64,000 nucleotides of DNA, from positions 23,850,765 to 23,914,764 of the forward strand of contig NC_089281.1 in assembly GCF_963678975.1 (NCBI RefSeq), read 5' to 3'. A program made the position numbers and the translations under genes. Below, piece by piece: positions 1-12,761 of the stretch. How positions within the stretch are numbered: position 1 is the stretch's first letter; each line of letters opens with the position of its first letter. A model generated the notes under the pieces. The model was not told the DNA's origin. It was given only the letters and a program-made list of their open reading frames with translations, and ran no database searches. Source of the stretch: Dysidea avara (lineage: Eukaryota > Porifera > Demospongiae > Dictyoceratida > Dysideidae).

Positions 1-146
1 TTGTTTCTTTAGACGAGGTATTATTTCTGCCACCTTTTTGTGCCCAATAGGCAAGGCAACACTGACAATGTTCTGTTGGATTCTTTAATGGAGTCAAACA
101 CAATGCTTGATCTGGACAATCATTGGGGCACAGTTCACAGTACCTG
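1..146 (-). CDS. possible Cys-rich exon of unknown gene, cut by window edge
   Basis: On the minus strand this stretch is open and begins after a plausible acceptor (cttctcag). It reads YCELCPNDCPDQALCL followed by a second Cys cluster, HCQCCLAYW. The spacing of cysteines looks like a small zinc-binding or disulfide module, but I do not recognise the family. Scattered open minus-strand stretches continue to about 1150 (one reads RPDLIIAEMENKRKVVYL near 320-440), so this may be the edge of a decayed transposon gene. The start, the end and the function are all unknown. Confidence 0.25.
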
Positions 147-3021
147 AGAAGAAGCATACTAAACATCGTGACAGATTTTCTGTATTTGCATGATGAATGA
201 CACGTTTAGATAAGTTTTCAGCTCTTCAATTCATCTTGATTAGAAATGTTCATGATGTATTATAAAATACCTTTCTTTGGACAATACTTACATGTACTTG
301 ATTCAGGTTGTGTTAAAGATGCCGATGTTCTAAGTGCAAAGTTCAATCCATTTAAGTACAAAAGTAGACTTGTGGGCCATGATCATTAAATAAACCACTT
401 TCCTTTTGTTTTCCATCTCAGCAATAATCAAATCAGGCCTCATATTTTCCTGTGTTTTAGTTTACCATCTAGCACACCATGAAATTCACGAAAGCCACAC
501 AATCTTTAAAAAATATATTTATAGCAGCTTGATCGGCTGCATTCCTTATACTCATCTGTAGACTGCCGCACAATTGGTGTACACTCAGGGTTGTATTCTT
601 TACCTAACATCACCCTAAGAAACCGACACAGCCAGTAGTTTATGGTCCATCATATGTGCACATGTTCCTTCTAGTACGTGTTCACTCCCTACTACTTCAG
701 TGGACAACTTTTCCGCCTGCTGCATATAGTCCAACTAAGCCAGGCTCTTTCTGTCCATTTTGTGTCTTTGGAGTAGCTGACATTTGTACTGATTCAATGT
801 TACTGGCACTTTTAGCACAAGAAAACCTTATACTGTTTTCTGATGACATTTTCAATGAAGTTCCTGTTTTCATTGTAGAGGCCAGTGGTACTTTACATTC
901 AGACTCGACGTACTTAGCTAACTGTTTTCCACTTCTTGCGATGCTTTAAGAATCAATCGCTTCCTCACTATCATTTTCTACCCTTGACTTCCATACAATT
1001 GTGATGCTTGATTTGGTAACTCGTCCTCGAACTCATCAATCTCAGCATTGGAGTTCGAGGATTTAACATTGAGACAGGGTTTGTCCTCAGGAGTGTCACT
1101 AAACAATTGCATAAAATTTTTTCAAATCCTGGCTCACCATAATCCCCATGCATGGTATATCAGAGACAGACCAACCACTGGCACAGTCTTCACCTCCATT
1201 GTCTAAAACACTTAGACAAAATACAGTTCCCTCAAAGATTTAGAAACTATTGGTGATATCAACGTCACCTCAAGCTTTTAAGTCCTCAAAGATACCTATT
1301 ACGAGTATCTAACTATTACTACTTAAAATTCCTAATTTTTCATTGTATTTGTCATTACAGAAACTCTTGTTGATACCACATGTGACTTGCTGAGCGAAAC
1401 CAGCTGTTTTTTCAAACTTCTATTTTACTATAAAAACATATTAAAATAATACCTGTGTTACATTAAAAAATTGTGCATAGTTTAATCTTTTTAGTATGCA
1501 TGGAAACAAAACTCCATTCAGCACATTTTCAAAAAGCACTTTTACATTTATGTAACAGTTATTTTCCATACCTAACGTTGTTTTTACAGCAGTTTTCAAT
1601 TCCAGACCCGGGCGTCAATCTTGTTATAGTGCTTTTCCATTTATAAGTACACGTGTGAAGCACTAGACCAGCATTCCACAGATTGCCAAAGACCATTATA
1701 GTGTTGTACACATGCTCTAAAGACTATACAATTGTAGAGATTAACCCCATGTAACTTAGGCGGCAGGATTTACTTAGCTTAGCAGGCCAAATCCACAATC
1801 TTACACCTTTTAGTATAAGGCGTAGGCGTGCTTATACCAAAGCGTTCAGGGTTTCAAGGACCTGGCCTACGAGATTACATGCCAGCTTAAATAGACCTTC
1901 AGCACTTGTACTGTAAGGTCTTAATAAATAAACTAATGTCCATTTGGTTCCACAGGGAGTACTTTGAGATAATAAGTCACTCTCTAGAGTTCCTATGGAT
2001 ATATACTATACTTGAAATTGACAAGGAGAAAACATCCTGACCATCCGGCAGACTCCTGTAAGCATTCGAGCGTTAATCGGATGGCTGCAGGTTTGAGACT
2101 GCCCAGGTCCAGTCATGGATTTTTTCTCCTTTCTCCACCTTTTCAAACATACTTTATGTAACAACTTTAAACAGGCTGTAGGACCAGGTGTGACCTTCAG
2201 CACTTTGTGTTGTAAAGTCTTAATAAATAAAATGAAATAATCTCTATGACACTGAATTAGATTTCTAGAGCACGTGTACAACACTATATGGTCTTTAGAG
2301 TGATGGTCTATCATTTGCACATGCGCTTATATATGGATAAGCGCTATGACAAGATCAACGTCTGGGTCTGGAAGCGAATGCTGCAGTAAAAACAACGTTA
2401 GGTAGGAAAAATAACTGTTTTGTAAATGTAAAAGTGTATTAAAATTATCCATGTCCGTGTCCAACCGTATCTGCCCCTTCCAACTACCCACACACTTGGG
2501 CAAATACAGTACAGCTATGTGGAGATTGTATAAACACTTACTGATCATCTGATCACAAAGCTTTTTAAACACGACTCAACTAAGACAGCACGATTAATCA
2601 CATGCGTGACATTGTAAATTACAAAAACTAGCCAAACTAATCCTATTAGTTCGTTCTACGAGTAGAAATAGATTAGTGAAACACTTACTGATATCTTGAT
2701 CACCGAAAATCACAGCGGTTTGAGCACTAGAGAAAATTGCTCCAAACCAGACAACCAGGAAGTACAATATAACACTTAAAGCACCGCCTATGCGTGTGTG
2801 TATGAAAAATACAGCACTTGGGGGGTGTCTCGAGGCAAATACAGCACTCTGCTTCACCTCGTGCTGTATTAGCCTCTCAACACACCCCCTCGTGCTATAT
2901 TTTCCATACACATGTGCGGCAGTGCTTTATAAGCTCATGTGATTAAGATAGAATAAATATCATACTGTGCAACTGTAATTGAGATGTATATGTGTGATAT
3001 TGAGTTGCCCCTGTGTTGTAG
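147..3021. other. no confident gene; degenerate repeats
   Basis: Only short open frames are present. Two copies of a roughly 115-bp repeat lie in opposite orientation at 1533-1648 and 2325-2442. They share words such as cctaacgttgtttttac. Two diverged copies of a stretch ending cttaataaataaa lie at 1887-1930 and 2168-2232. None of the open frames shows a recognisable domain. Confidence 0.5.
2796..2914. repeat. imperfect hairpin / inverted repeat
   Basis: The arms 2796-2847 and 2860-2914 are imperfect reverse complements. Both carry TACAGCAC and GGGGTGT words, and the loop is about 12 nt. This is probably a small fold-back MITE. Confidence 0.55.
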
Positions 3022-3094
3022 CTATGGTTATCCAGACCCAACCTACTTGAACAGAGTAACTGAAGAACTTGCAGCTAAAGGAATAAAAGAGTGA
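3022..3094 (+). CDS. orphan copy of the last exon of a deltex-like E3 ligase gene
   Basis: After the acceptor ctgtgttgtag, 73 nt encode YGYPDPTYLNRVTEELAAK plus GIKE and a stop. This is the conserved C-terminal end of the deltex C-terminal (DTC) domain, the part next to the RING finger that in human deltex proteins binds ADP-ribose or NAD+. The 73 nt are identical to the last exon at 46111-46183, while the flanking introns differ. No RING/DTC exon is visible upstream in this window. Either the preceding intron is longer than 3 kb, with the rest of the gene to the left, or this is an isolated duplicated exon. Confidence 0.7.
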
Positions 3095-4649
3095 TTGATA
3101 TTGCTGATTAACTTGCAAAAACTTTTGTTGTAGTTTTATGTGCATTTTTATGATTAATGTTTTTTACTGGCTATTTGCTGTATTAGAAATTTTGTTTGGA
3201 ATTAATAGCTACCTGTATTTAATGTAAATGTAACAAGTATTTGCTAGCAAGCTAGAATTATAATTAAAGGCTGCTGCTGTTGTTGCTTTAGTGGAGTATC
3301 ACTCTATGTGACTAAAGAAAACGTTGACTCAAAAATTCATACCTCAATATGCGGTTCCTCAAAGCATGTGAAGATACAGAAGATTACAAGGCACAGAGAG
3401 CTGATCCCATGTCACAAGTGTTATTGTAGCTTAAAATATGTGTATCATGTCATTTAGCCTCTAGCTTTAGTGTGGTCAAGTTGGCTATATAATACATTGT
3501 AATTAAAAATGTACTGTTTACTCAGTGTGTCAGTGAACGAAGTCACTAAAATGCCATTTTCAAGAGGTTTTGGAAATACAAGCAGTTCTATAGTAGCTAG
3601 CATGTATATAGGTATCACCCAAAAGTGTATTATTTTTTTATTGAAAGGGCATAATACAACACCAAAGAAATTTTCAGGTGTACAAGTTATTGAGTACCAT
3701 GCAGCTAATGTAATATTATGTACAAGTCAATATGATCACTGCAGTTATTTAACAAGACTGATCAAATCTAATCACTATTGGAAAGATAACACAATAAATG
3801 AATTGCTTCCAAAAACTATTCCCTGTCTCTAACATGATGAGTTAAGAGAAGCTGCTGTCCAATAGTGTAGTATAACAAAAATATACATGCAGTATATAAT
3901 TACAATATGGAGAGGGAAATAGGTTTATTCCCCCTCTACAGTCTGGGCCATAATATACTGCTATACAAAAAGAATCGCCTTCCTTATCAAAATAATATAC
4001 TTAAAATCAATCATATGTAAGCTCAAATTATTGTCCAAAATACGACTCATTCAGCTAACCTATTATATGCTCTTCTGTGTTCCCCTTATGCCTGCAATAT
4101 GCTCCCAGGTTAACATTAAATTTCTTTAGAACATTTTGATCAGTGAATTACGCTAGTATAGCACAGAAAGTCATAAACCCCCATAATATGAACTTTCATC
4201 CATAACTTTCTCTAATAATTGTTTGTATCAAAAAAGTAGCTAACATCAGATTTGAATTCTGCACCTTTTAATGTGTGAGATGGTAAATGTCATCGGTCAC
4301 AATCACAATTGCATTATCATAGTAACAAACTATTATTTCCAGTAAAACAACTTTATCAGAAAGCTAGTGCTGTTGCCATGACTCCATTTTACTGCAATTG
4401 TGCTACAAAGTAGGAACAGACTTACTTCATTTCTACATATGAATTGCAAAACAATCTATTTAGTGCCTAGCATACACTGGATGAAGAGAATTTGTGTGAA
4501 ATTAAGGACTGGTTAACATAGGTGGATCTGAGGAGGACCAATGGAGGTTTTGCCCCCTTGGGCCTATGGGACTGTAGTGACACCACAAACTGGAATTATG
4601 CATTCACACTGTATTCAGAAGTACAATGGGCAAATAGAAGACAACAGCA
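3095..4649. other. no recognisable gene
   Basis: The first 400 bp show weak similarity to the sequence after the other deltex last exon (46184-46500), consistent with a duplicated 3' UTR. A 107-codon open frame at 3509-3832 has no recognised domain and is listed here rather than as a gene. The stretch around 4510-4570 resembles the ends of dispersed repeats of the GGCGGATC type. Confidence 0.45.
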
Positions 4650-5388
4650 CTTACAGTTAGGGCTGGGCAGTATTGAAATTTTACTATCATGATATATCAT
4701 GGGAAAACTATCACGATATTACTAATTATATCACGATTTTTTTTTCATATTTTGACAGATGCTCTACTATAAAACCTACACAAGCGATATAACCTGCAAC
4801 AACATGAATGGATGTGCAAAATACATGTACATGGCATTAACCATTTATTGAACTATACATGGAGATATAGGCATTAGCTAGACCTACAAATTAAGCATGG
4901 GAAGGATGTGTCTTACACACCCAAGACTCAAGTGCATGACATAAAATTAGCAGATTCCCATGCATGACTAAAAGACTGTTAACTATAGCAACAAAAGCTC
5001 ATTAACCCATGCACATTTTGTTAGCTATAATGCCACAATGTGTAGAAATATTCTTTTCTCAATATAAATAAAGTCCCTTCAGTAGCTACTTTCATATTCA
5101 CATGAATGCTCTATAGGGTTACTTGACTGCTACATTACAGTATATAGGTGACTGCTCTATTAGAGTATCTCTGGAGCTAAACAGCAGCACTATGTTTACA
5201 GTAGTTAGCTAATACCAAGCATAACTCTTGCTAATACGAATATTATTGGAGAACACCGCCCCTGACTGCAGTAATCACGATATCGCGACAATATCGTTTC
5301 CAAAAAATTTTGATGATACTGGTATCGTTACATCAGAATATCGCGGTTTTACGATATAACCGAGATACCGCCCACCCCTACTTACAGT
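4650..5388. mobile_element. non-autonomous hAT-type element with 8-bp TSD
   Basis: The element runs 4658-5380 (723 bp). The left end reads TAGGGCTGGGCAGTAT, and the right end is its near reverse complement, ATACCGCCCACCCCTA. The 8-bp direct repeat CTTACAGT flanks both sides (4650-4657 and 5381-5388), as expected for the hAT superfamily. Near both ends there are many TATCACGATAT-type words. No transposase is encoded. It carries a copy of the dispersed TGACTGCTCTATTAGAG motif at 5149-5171. Confidence 0.85.
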
Positions 5389-8098
5389 CATAAACTGTAC
5401 ACTGAAGAAAGCAAATATGGTTGAATCTAGCTTGTGATGGTGATACTCTAATAGAGCAGTCACAATTCTAATGTACATATATTGCGAATTATACTTTATT
5501 TTGATTTAGTACACTTTACCATCAAACAGGTTTATAGGCTAATAACTTTTGTTTTGTTATGCTCTGGCGAGAACTGAGGATATTAATTACAACTGTGTTC
5601 AACTAGTAGGCTTGTGCTGTGCCTTTGTGGAAAGGCTATATAGTGCATGCACCAAGGCATGTAGCTATACTCTTGGGTAAATGAAAATTTACCACATTTT
5701 TTACATAATTGTAGTATATGCACCAAACACGCATGAATATAATTAAAATCAAGGGCGGATTTAGGGGGGTGCTTGGGGTGCTCAAGCACCTCCTCTCCAA
5801 AATTTTATCATGGGCAACAATGGCGGATCCAGGATGGGGCATTTGGGGCAAATCTCCCCCTTCAAGGAATTGCATACAAGATCGAGATACTCTAATAGAG
5901 CAGTCAATTACTCTAAAGTCACGATGTTCATGAGGCAGTGTAACTTACCTATGAAGCTATAAATAGGATTTTATTTTACATAACAGACGTGATATATTTG
6001 GTAAAGGATCACACTAGCTGACCTTTTTTTTTTTTTTTTTTGGTCTTCAACTGTTTTTCAGCAAGGTGCCCCCCCCTCTTTCCAAACTCTGGATCCGCCC
6101 CTGAGCAAGCTAGGAAGCTTCTAGAAGTTGCAGTATAGATGTAATTGCATCTTATACGTATGCATGGGCAATGAAAAGATGGAAAAAGAAGGGAGAATAG
6201 CTAATCTTTACTTAGAATTATTAAGAGAGGTTCAAATTATACTTTTGGTGTAAGACTTAACCTAAAAACTGCTAAAGATCGAAATACTCTAGCAGTCAAC
6301 TACTCTAATAGAACATCCATCATAATGTTTTTTAAAAGAAGTTTCCAGGGTGTTTTCTTGACCTGTGCACTAACAACTTCTGTCAAATAGTTTAATTTCA
6401 GTTGTTGCTACATTGATGCTTGGGTTGACATGCTTAAGTGAAACGGTTAATTTCTTAGCATGTATACAGTTAACAAGGCCGCAGTATCTGAGAACTCTTT
6501 GTTTTTGCTTTATCAGTACCAAAGTTCCATGCTGCATTTATCTGAATCTAGCATCAATTGAAGCTAATAAAATTTAATGTCATGCAGGGTTTTCACTCCC
6601 AAACCCCTTGAAGCTCAACTTTATAAGCTCAAATGATACCACAGCATTTACGCTGTCACATTATATAAGGGGGTTAGTTGTGGCCAAAAACTAGTTGTAT
6701 ATGTAAGTGATTTTGGCACTCTGGTTGTAAAATATTAATATGGTGATGGTGCCATATAGTTGTAAAAAGTCAGATTGAAATAGTAACAGAATAGTCTGTG
6801 GTTATATACACTACAAAGTTGAAGTTATTTTTGTGTGCATTTTAAATCTCTACAGTGACCTTAAGATCCAATCTTGTGTATGTCTTTGACAATCCACTAT
6901 TATGTATTGCCTTATAATCCAATAGCATTTAAAAGTATAGTTCTGTTTTTTAAAATTGCTTACAACTGAGTTCATCCATCTTGTACCCCCACAATCTTTC
7001 ATTACAATAGAGTATTTGGTTAAAAATATCTTCCAGATTCAATCTTGTGATAGCTATATCCAAAAATTTCCCGAAGGAGCATCACCCCTAGCTGGAAAAT
7101 TCTACGTGTGTGTACTCTACACACTGCATGGTGAGTGGATACTTGCCCTCTCAAGCCCTCTCTTCATTGTTGCTGTTTGGATGTTATAGTTTGAGCCCTG
7201 AGACTGTAAAGCACACTAGCTATACCTTTAGCCAAGCAATACACTATAAATTTAGCTATCTTGTATATTGATGAATTCAGCATATCAATTTTATTAATTC
7301 ATGAATTGATGCAATCAATTAGCAAAAAAACCAAACTCTATAATTGCTAAATTTAATGTACCATTAAATTAAGGTATTTCAAACACAAAATTAATGGCAA
7401 GTATTGATCATAAGTGTAGCTGCATCCTTCTCCTTCCTGTTCTTGTAAAGAATATATTTTTAGTTACTGGCTGTGGCCGTATATGACATGCAGCTAGTAG
7501 CTGTTACAACTGTTCTGGAATAATGGTGTTGTTTCAACGTTATTACACCTAGGTGAATCATAATGCTTTAATTACAAGCATTGTGCAAGCATTGTGAATC
7601 ACTTAAACAAAGTGGCATCATTTTTCAGTCAAAACATTGCCAAATTTTAATACTAATTTGCAAAATTTTTCTGTGGGGGCATGCCCCCAGACCTTCCTAG
7701 ATAGAGCATGCTCCGCATGCTGAGTGTGCTTCGCACACTATAGCTAGTTGTAACCAGTTTCATTTTTCTTAGCCAACCAACAATTGCTAGCACCCCCCCT
7801 TCTGAAATCCTAGATCTGCCCCTGAAAATGTACCCTAAACTCACTCTCTAAATTTGATTAATTTCTAAGGCTTCCTAATAGTGGCTCTGTGAGTTGCCCA
7901 TACATTTGTATAGGACATGTACATCAAGGTTTTTACGATATTCTATAAAACAAACCTGTTTATAATTATGAACTTTTGCTACCCCTGGTTGAAGTGGGCA
8001 AGTATCAGGCATAGTTATCCTACCAAAAATTAATTAAAATTCTTCAAATTTACACTGATCGCTGGTGTGCATTAATTAGAATTTGGGCTATTCAGTAT
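5389..8098. other. no gene; remnants of dispersed repeats
   Basis: Only short open frames are found, for example 77 codons at 6956-7189 with no domain. Repeat ends of the GGGGCGGATCCAG family lie at 5753, 5822 and 6090-6102, and a related fragment lies at about 7640-7826. Copies of the dispersed CTCTAATAGAG motif are at 5442-5462, 5884-5906 and 6278-6315. Confidence 0.5.
5753..6102. repeat. GGCGGATCC-end repeat (MITE-like)
   Basis: Two left-type ends (GGGCGGATTTAGGGGGGTGC at 5755; GGCGGATCCAGGATGGGGC at 5822) are matched by one right-type end, CTCTGGATCCGCCCCTG (to 6102). Similar ends recur at 7810-7826, 46523 and 51460-51472. No TSD could be fixed. Confidence 0.5.
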
Positions 8099-8450
8099 GG
8101 AACGCCAAATGCGACAAAAATCAGGTAAAATTTTTATTTAACATCGATATTTTGAATTCGATAAAAACCGTCACATCGATGTTTTTACTCGATGTGATCG
8201 ATGTTTTGTAATCGATGCTACAGCATCGATCTAAAAACATCGATGATTTTGCATCGATCTCCGAACATCGATGTAAAATCGAGGTGTCAAATTCTTGCAA
8301 ATATTTAAATCGCGAATTTTAAAGTATCACTTTAAGCGCCCTTAGAAATAATCCAGGAGTACAAACGTGTGCGAGGAGTAGGCAACCATAAACTCAACCA
8401 GAGTGTGCGAAGATTGCACAAACAGGTACGAGAGCGTTTAATGTTATATC
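8099..8450 (+). repeat. ATCGAT-rich dispersed repeat, copy 1
   Basis: About 200 bp (8140-8290) contain roughly a dozen ATCGAT/CATCGATG words, many forming local inverted repeats. This is followed by an AT-rich stretch with ATTTAAATCGCGAATTTTAAAG and then an exon-like piece encoding NHKLNQSVRRLHKQ, which ends at a possible donor, gtacgag. An inverted copy lies at 30780-31130 and keeps the same order of parts. Confidence 0.7.
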
Positions 8451-8581
8451 AGGGTTGTTATGTATTGGCTGGTGGAATATTTCTAAATAAAGAGCGCCAA
8501 GTCCTCACCATGCTGCCATGTCAATTCAATTTAAAACTTTATAGTGAAATATTAAGGTGTACATGGTATACACAACAATAA

Positions 8582-9171
8582 AAGTGAGTTAGTGTACAAT
8601 TGCACTAAAGGTAATCTGGTAAGTACCAAACCCCATAACTTAAGATTAAGTACTTATTATTACTTATATAATTGCAATTAGCCGCTAAGTGTACCAAAGT
8701 TGGGTGGCTTGGGGTGTTTGGAGCAGATGCTACAAGGACATGTAAAATGGAAACTTATGTTGGTTGTCTGGATCGAAGTTTCTCATAAAATGTTGCCATA
8801 GGATTTTAGTTAGCTGAAATTTAATGGTAACAAAAGGTTGAGTTAAGTCAATTACTGGTAAGCTGTTGAAAGTTTGAGGAAGCCTGTTGAAGTAGAAATT
8901 ATAGATTGTCGATCATCTGTGATGTAATAAATACTCGATTACAAGGGACCATTTTTTGGTCCAGGTTGCTTAATATCAGTTGGGTATTTATGTTCATTTG
9001 TTGCTTTATGAGTAGTAATAGGCTTAGTAATAACCTGGAACAGACTGCTACTTAGCTGCAACCTGGGCCATTTCTCTTTCATTCTCTGTGCTGCTTCTGA
9101 CACTCTTCTCACAGCTGTCAATTTACATGTTGGCATGTACAATATGGTGCAAAATGTACATTGTGTGGCAG
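8582..9171 (-). pseudogene. decayed coding fragment related to 14243-14500
   Basis: On the minus strand 8870-8697 reads IDLTQPFVTIKFQLTKILWQ, then after a one-base shift CPCSICSKHPKPPNF. The same pattern occurs at 14500-14243 inside the P-like element. The open frame 9142-8939 just upstream (VRRVSEAAQRMKEKWPRL) may belong to the same gene. The function is unknown. The frameshift and short length mark it as a relic. Confidence 0.45.
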
Positions 9172-9180
9172 CCTTCAGCC
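9172..9180. repeat. left target site duplication of P-like element
   Basis: CCTTCAGCC stands immediately before the left inverted terminal repeat. The identical nine bases follow the right end at 14699-14707. Confidence 0.85.
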
Positions 9181-9941
9181 ATAGATAATATAGTCCTTAC
9201 CCGGGATTAGAAACGCCAGCTCAACACTGTACTTTAATCCAAGACTATCCGCACCCGCTTGCTATTAACACATTTGCAAGTGACGATAATAATATCCATG
9301 AATATACGAATACCCGCCAAAAGTGTAGTGGACCGCGTGTTCTTTCTGAGAGATATTTTTGGCCGAAATCGCTAGCAGATGGGAACTCTCTACCGATAGT
9401 GATAGTTGTGAGTGTGCAAAGTTTAATATAAGCGTAGCTGAATGCTATCTGGGTCGAATTTAGGCTTATGGATCGCTTTGCCACGTACATTTGAAAACCA
9501 GCGAATTGAGTTTTGCACTGTATCTCTCTACCACGAGCTCTTAAGCGGTTTGTACTGGAGATACGATGCCTTGAGGACGTTTACCACTGGAATAACATTG
9601 TTTTACTTACGTAGGACACTTGATGGTTCTAATTCAATACAATTTTTATTCAAGAAATGATGTGTTTTGTTGTACCTATCCTGTTCATTGGTTTAAAGGT
9701 AGGAAGTGATTCTTGCTAGAATAGTGAAGGTTACTAGTCTGGTCAATGGAATAGACTGTTCTTTTTGCTTCAGGATGCTGTATAGAGCTAGTATTAATGC
9801 TTGAAAGTTGTACACAGCATTCGTTGATGCTAGTTATGCATGTTTGTGTGATAGTGCTATTTGCATGCTACAAATATAGTGGCTTACACTGAAAGTAGTT
9901 GGTTATATAATTAAATACTGTTTTGTAGAGGTAACATTGCT

Positions 9942-12716
9942 ATGGGAAGAAGGTTAAAGTTTGATGTCAGGAAGCAGAAAGATGTCAGAAAGCAGAAACG
10001 TTCATCTGAGGATACTAGGAAGATGGGATTGACTGAAAATGTTGTGAAGACTCTAGATCTCTCTCAACCTAAACCTACCATGGTGGATGCTGGAACCCAG
10101 ACTGAGAATCAGTGGTTCTCTAGTGATGAAGAAGTGCAAACAGAGCTAGAGAAAAGAGAGCCTGTTACTGCTACAGTAGGTACACAGACTGAGCCGGATG
10201 TTGTCTCGCAAGTGCACCAAGCAGTGAGGACTGGAAATGAGAAGTTGTGTGAAGGAATTGTTGATGCAAAGTATGCTTCATTGATTGCTAAATGTGATGG
10301 TTTATTGAAGGATGCTACAGGTAAGCAATAACACCATCATAACCGTAATAATTTATTCTGAACTCAGGAAAAGTGATTGGCTATGTTGACCAGGTGAATG
10401 GAGGGATACACCACGTAGATTGCATAAAACAGATTTCACTGGATTCACAGTCAAGGATATGTCCAAAGTGCAGTAGGTTCCGTGAGAACGTTTTACGTGG
10501 TAGACTAGCACGAATTCTCAAAGACAAGAACACTAGTCAATCTGTAGAGGCTAGCAGTCATACAAATTTTCGTTTCCTTACCTCATCTGAGAAGTCCGAA
10601 AGAATGAAGAACATGGCAGCCGTGATTCATAATAGGGATCAACAAATTGCTTGTCTCCATGAGAAGATAAACGGACTAGTAGCAAATCAAGGAATAGTAG
10701 TTGACCAAGACATTCATACAGATTTAGTTTCCATGATGAAGGAATATGGTGGACTTGCTCAAAAGGATCAGTCTAATCCATTCATGAAAATTTTTTGGGA
10801 CCAACAGTTAAAGGCAGCTTCCTTGGACTCTACTCGTCAGATGCGCTGGCACCCAGCAGTCATTCGATGGTGCTTGTATTTGCATCACCGTTCAAGTGGA
10901 TGCTATAAAACCCTCAGAAATTCAGGCTTGTTATACCTCCCAACAGAGAGAACTCTGCAAGATTATCGACATTTTTCACCATCGTCTGCTGGCTTTTCTA
11001 AGTCTTTAGATGAGCAATTGTTGGAACAGGTCAACGCTCAGAAGCCAGAAAATCTTGCAAAGTATGTTGGTGTTGTGCTAGATGAAATGTATGTGAAGGA
11101 GTCTCTGGTGTATGACAAGCATACCGGATCATTAACAGGCTACGCTGACATGGGTGAGGTGAACAATTTGTTTATGGAACTGGAGCAGGATAAGAAGAGT
11201 GCAAATTCCAGACGTCCACTTGCTAAATCTGTACTGGTATTTATGATCAGAGGACTTTTTAACAGCTTGAAGTTTCCTTATGCTCATTTTCCTACTGCAA
11301 GCATTACAGGTGCTGAACTATTCCCAATCCTGCGGAAGGTTATTGCACGATTAACTAGACTTGGCTTGCATATCATGACAGTGACATGTGATGGCGCAAG
11401 TGAAAACAGGTTGCTGTTTAGTTTGCATGACAAAAACAATGACAAAACCGCATATAGGATCAAGAATGTTTATACCAATACAGGTCATCCTATTTTTTTC
11501 ATATCAGATCCAAGCCATTTAATCAAAACAATTCGAAATTGTTTTTCAAGAGGAAAATTGTGGGTATGTTTGTAGCTTGCTTAATACTATAGGTTGTATG
11601 TGTATTACATTTACTAGCATGCGTGTTTCTGTCCGTGCTTTTATGGCGATAATTTTTTTGCAGTGTAATGGACAGAATATTGACTGGCAGCTCCTGACTA
11701 AGTTGTATGAGGCTAATGCTGGACGAATCACTGAGACACCAGGGGTATCTATTGTTCACAAGCTAAAATATGAACATCTTCACCTCACTAATTTTTCAAA
11801 GATGCGGGTTGATTTAGCTGTTCAGGTAAATGTCACATCTACAAGTATCTATGTTTATTTTAATTGACTATACTTTAGACTTTGTCGGAGTCAGTGGCAG
11901 TTGCGCTAGAGCTGAAGTTTGGGGAAGCTGCTCGTGAAACAGTCAAATTTGTTCGGCTCATGGATCACTTTTTTGACTGTTTCAATGTGTCATCCTTCAC
12001 AGAAGGAAAGAACACGCGAAAGTGCTTTTATCTCCCTATCATAAGGATAATGATTTCCGAATGGAGGTAGGTTTTGCTGGACATTGTATTTGCAAATTAC
12101 ATAGTGTATCAGATGCCTATGTTTGCAATTTTACTTGAAGCATATCATTATACTCTTGTTTTCTTAGCAAAGCTATTGTGCAATGATATTTAAATGTATG
12201 CTGATACATTTCAGTTTCTAAAGGAACTCATAAGCTATCTGGATGAATGGAAAGCTACTGTTGACGGCAGACCTGGGTTTGATGGTGATCAGAAGAAGCA
12301 CATGTTACTAAGTGCTGCAACTGATAATGGTGTTAGAATCACAGGTGTGTGTGAGTGTTTATACTACATGTCGAGGCTTTAATGTACATTCTACTGTAGT
12401 GAAGTCATTTCTGGAACTGGTACCAATTCTTCTGCATATTGATGGAGTATGTGCATTCCTGAGTGAAAAGCTCAGCCAGGATTCTATTGAGAACTACTTT
12501 GGGAGGCTGAGACAGCATGGTAGAGCTAATGAAAACCCAACCATCGCCCAAGTTTTAAAAAGCTCTCAAAATATACGAGTGATAAATTCTATTTGGGTAG
12601 ATGACATTACAGGAAATTGCCGTGGAAGCAAGAGAAAGTCATATGACTTAGAATCTGTTAGCTTTGAATATTTAAATAAGCCTTTGCCAAAGAGACGCAG
12701 ACACTGTTCATTTTAA
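9942..12716 (+). CDS. P-element (THAP9-like) transposase, six exons, one frameshift
   Basis: This is the DDE-type transposase that would cut and join the surrounding element. Splice sites give exons 9942-10320, 10372-11563, 11664-11825, 11879-12066, 12215-12344 and 12400-12716; reading frames join cleanly at all junctions except exon 4. Acidic candidates sit in VVLDEMYVKE (about 11079), VTCDGASENRLLF (about 11384) and LSQDSIENYFGRLRQ (about 12475), a motif typical of P/THAP9 proteins. Exon 1 carries two GTQTE motifs. No N-terminal THAP zinc finger is visible upstream, so a first exon may be missing. In exon 4, near 12037, the frame changes. The good downstream peptide HKDNDFRME is one base out of register, which fits a single-base deletion or a sequence error. 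AATAAA follows at 12723. Confidence 0.85.
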
Positions 12717-12722
12717 TGTCAC

Positions 12723-12728
12723 AATAAA
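12723..12728 (+). terminator. polyadenylation signal of the P-like transposase
   Basis: AATAAA lies 7 bases after the stop codon of the transposase. Polyadenylation here would end the transcript before the convergent companion gene at 12762. Confidence 0.6.
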
Positions 12729-12761
12729 ATGGTGTATGTATCCATCACAATAATTATGTAA

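Noticed and set aside
3509-3832. 107-codon frame as a gene
   Set aside because: No domain, no homologous copy in the window and AT-driven composition; kept only as a note.
9442-9660. 72-codon frame as a THAP exon of the P-like transposase
   Set aside because: It lacks the Cys/His pattern and the AVPTIF-type end of a THAP domain.
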